Shown here one piece after another: positions 63,100 through 64,000 of a stretch of DNA of 64,000 bases. The position numbers and the translations under genes are program-made. The notes under the pieces are model-generated. The model was not told the DNA's origin, did not search any database, and worked only from the letters and a program-made list of their open reading frames with translations. The DNA comes from Zoogloeaceae bacterium (lineage in GTDB: Bacteria; Pseudomonadota; Gammaproteobacteria; Burkholderiales; Rhodocyclaceae), in the NCBI GenBank assembly GCA_031287525.1, contig JAITSU010000002.1, forward strand, positions 1 to 64,000. The letters are read 5' to 3'. Position 1 is the stretch's first letter, and every line of letters begins with the position of its first letter.

Positions 63100-63113
63100 G
63101 GCGGCGTAAAACT

Positions 63114-63365
63114 TTAACTCGCGGCAGCGCAGGCGCAAGCGCCGTCACCACCCTGACAGGGCGGCGGGCTGGATGGCTTGGCGGCTTGCTTGAAGTCGGT
63201 CGCGTACCAGCCGCTTCCCTTCAACTGGAATCCGGCGGCGGAAAGCAGCTTTTTGTAACGATCCGCGCCGCATTGCGGGCAGACGCGCAACACGGGGTCG
63301 CTCAGTTTTTGCAGATGTTCTTTTTGAAAGCCGCAATCGGCGCAACGATATTCGTAAATAGGCAT
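63114..63365 (-). CDS. FmdB-family zinc-ribbon regulatory protein
   Basis: An 83-residue protein that starts MPIYEYRCADCGFQKE, with a second CPQCGADRYKKLLS, giving the two CxxC knuckles of the FmdB zinc ribbon. The C-terminus adds further Cys (PPPCQGGDGACACAAAS). The role is unknown; the name derives from a regulator of formamidase expression. Confidence 0.92.
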   Translation of the reverse strand: MPIYEYRCADCGFQKEHLQKLSDPVLRVCPQCGADRYKKLLSAAGFQLKGSGWYATDFKQAAKPSSPPPCQGGDGACACAAAS

Positions 63366-63459
63366 GATGAATCTCCAGGAGGGCGAACATTATAACCAAA
63401 CCACAGGCGCGGGTTAAATACTCTGTTGCGGCGCAATATCGGGTTCAGTCAACCCGAAT

Positions 63460-64000
63460 TTACCCGATTGCTGACAGATAGAGGTGGTTGAGATTCTTGC
63501 CCCAGAACAGCGCGATGACTCCGGCGATGGCGAGATAGGGGCCGAAGGGGATAGGCACGTTGCGACCATGCCGGGTAAAGACAATCAGCCCAATGCCGAT
63601 TGCCGCCCCGACCAGCGAGGAAATCAGCACAATGACGGGCAACATGAGCCAGCCCATCCATGCGCCCAGGGCGGCGAGCAATTTGAAATCGCCATAACCC
63701 ATGCCTTCTTTGCCAGTTGCCAATTTGAACGCCCAATACACCGACCAGAGCGTGAGATAACCCGCTGCCGCGCCGATCACGGCATCCGACAGGGACACAA
63801 ACTGACCGGAAAGATTGAACAACAGCCCCAGCCAGACGAGTGGCAAGGTGATGCTGTCGGGCAGAAGCTGGGTATCCAGGTCGATCATCGCCAGCGCCAG
63901 CAAAGCCCACAGGAGCAAAGCGGCTCCCGCAGCTTGCCAGCCCGCGCCGAAATGACACGCCGCCGCCACACCCAGCGCCGCCGCCGCCAGTTCGATCAGC
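63460..64000 (-). CDS. pilD: Prepilin peptidase PilD, C-terminal part (partial)
   Basis: C-terminal ~180 residues of a type IV prepilin peptidase/methylase (A24 aspartyl family); the 5' part is beyond the right edge, and the frame stays open to 64000. The two catalytic aspartates are in MIDLDTQLLPD and GYGDFK, with five or so membrane helices. It processes pilins and pseudopilins, so it connects with the chemosensory operon in this window. Confidence 0.93.
   Translation of the reverse strand, partial: LIELAAAALGVAAACHFGAGWQAAGAALLLWALLALAMIDLDTQLLPDSITLPLVWLGLLFNLSGQFVSLSDAVIGAAAGYLTLWSVYWAFKLATGKEGMGYGDFKLLAALGAWMGWLMLPVIVLISSLVGAAIGIGLIVFTRHGRNVPIPFGPYLAIAGVIALFWGKNLNHLYLSAIG

Overview
The window looks like chromosomal DNA of a GC-rich betaproteobacterium, most likely Rhodocyclales-like. 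This is inferred from gene content and order, because no rRNA is present. Supporting clusters are ybgC-tolQRAB-pal-cpoB-queE-queC, pilGHIJ-chpA, aspS-DUF502-fmdB, and ubiU/ubiV/ubiT, the oxygen-independent ubiquinone route. UbiUVT suggests a facultatively anaerobic, ubiquinone-using lifestyle.

Layout. 1-131 is the start of a minus-strand gene that runs off the left edge and carries a (CAAG)n tract just after its start codon, so it is probably phase variable. 602-6536 holds ubiU, ubiV, a Fic-protein gene flanked by 209-bp direct repeats of the ubiV 3' end, a membrane-anchored phosphate-binding-like protein, and ubiT. 6590-13328 (minus) is the queuosine and Tol-Pal cluster with a PilZ gene inside. 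13368-16112 (minus) is hemL-thiE-thiD. 16359-26218 (plus) is the complete twitching-motility chemosensory operon, ending in a 2116-residue ChpA. 26321-28004 holds an M20 amidohydrolase and a Spy-like periplasmic protein.

28165-30951 is the most unusual locus. A tRNA-Gly(CCC) gene is split in its anticodon stem by a 2.7-kb group II intron that encodes a reverse transcriptase/maturase with an HNH domain. The intron also contains a second, intact tRNA-Gly(CCC) gene directly upstream of the maturase ORF. The intron has the expected 5' end, domain V, domain VI branch point, and EBS1/EBS2 sequences complementary to the tRNA 5' exon.

31034-36941 (minus) has a QseG/QseE pair without its response regulator, a NodI-like ATPase operon, an FHA protein and ttcA. 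37036-46497 has midA, an unknown protein, a YjfB-like peptide, two hydrolase/NAD-epimerase genes, cca, a decayed vapD module, slt and 5-FTHF cyclo-ligase. 46471-53669 (minus) has a GNAT/DUF1778 toxin-antitoxin pair, patB, ilvA and a PhnD-like/GGDEF-EAL signalling pair. 54020-58027 (plus) has two tRNA-Lys genes, a small basic protein, rlmI, a ClC channel and a NodJ-like permease, whose likely ATPase partner lies 23 kb away. 58085-59848 is amtB-glnK with a sigma-54 promoter and an NtrC-like site. 60107-64000 (minus) is nudB, aspS, DUF502, fmdB and a partial prepilin peptidase. The last links functionally to the chemosensory operon.

Short perfect palindromes of several related types are scattered through the intergenic spaces.
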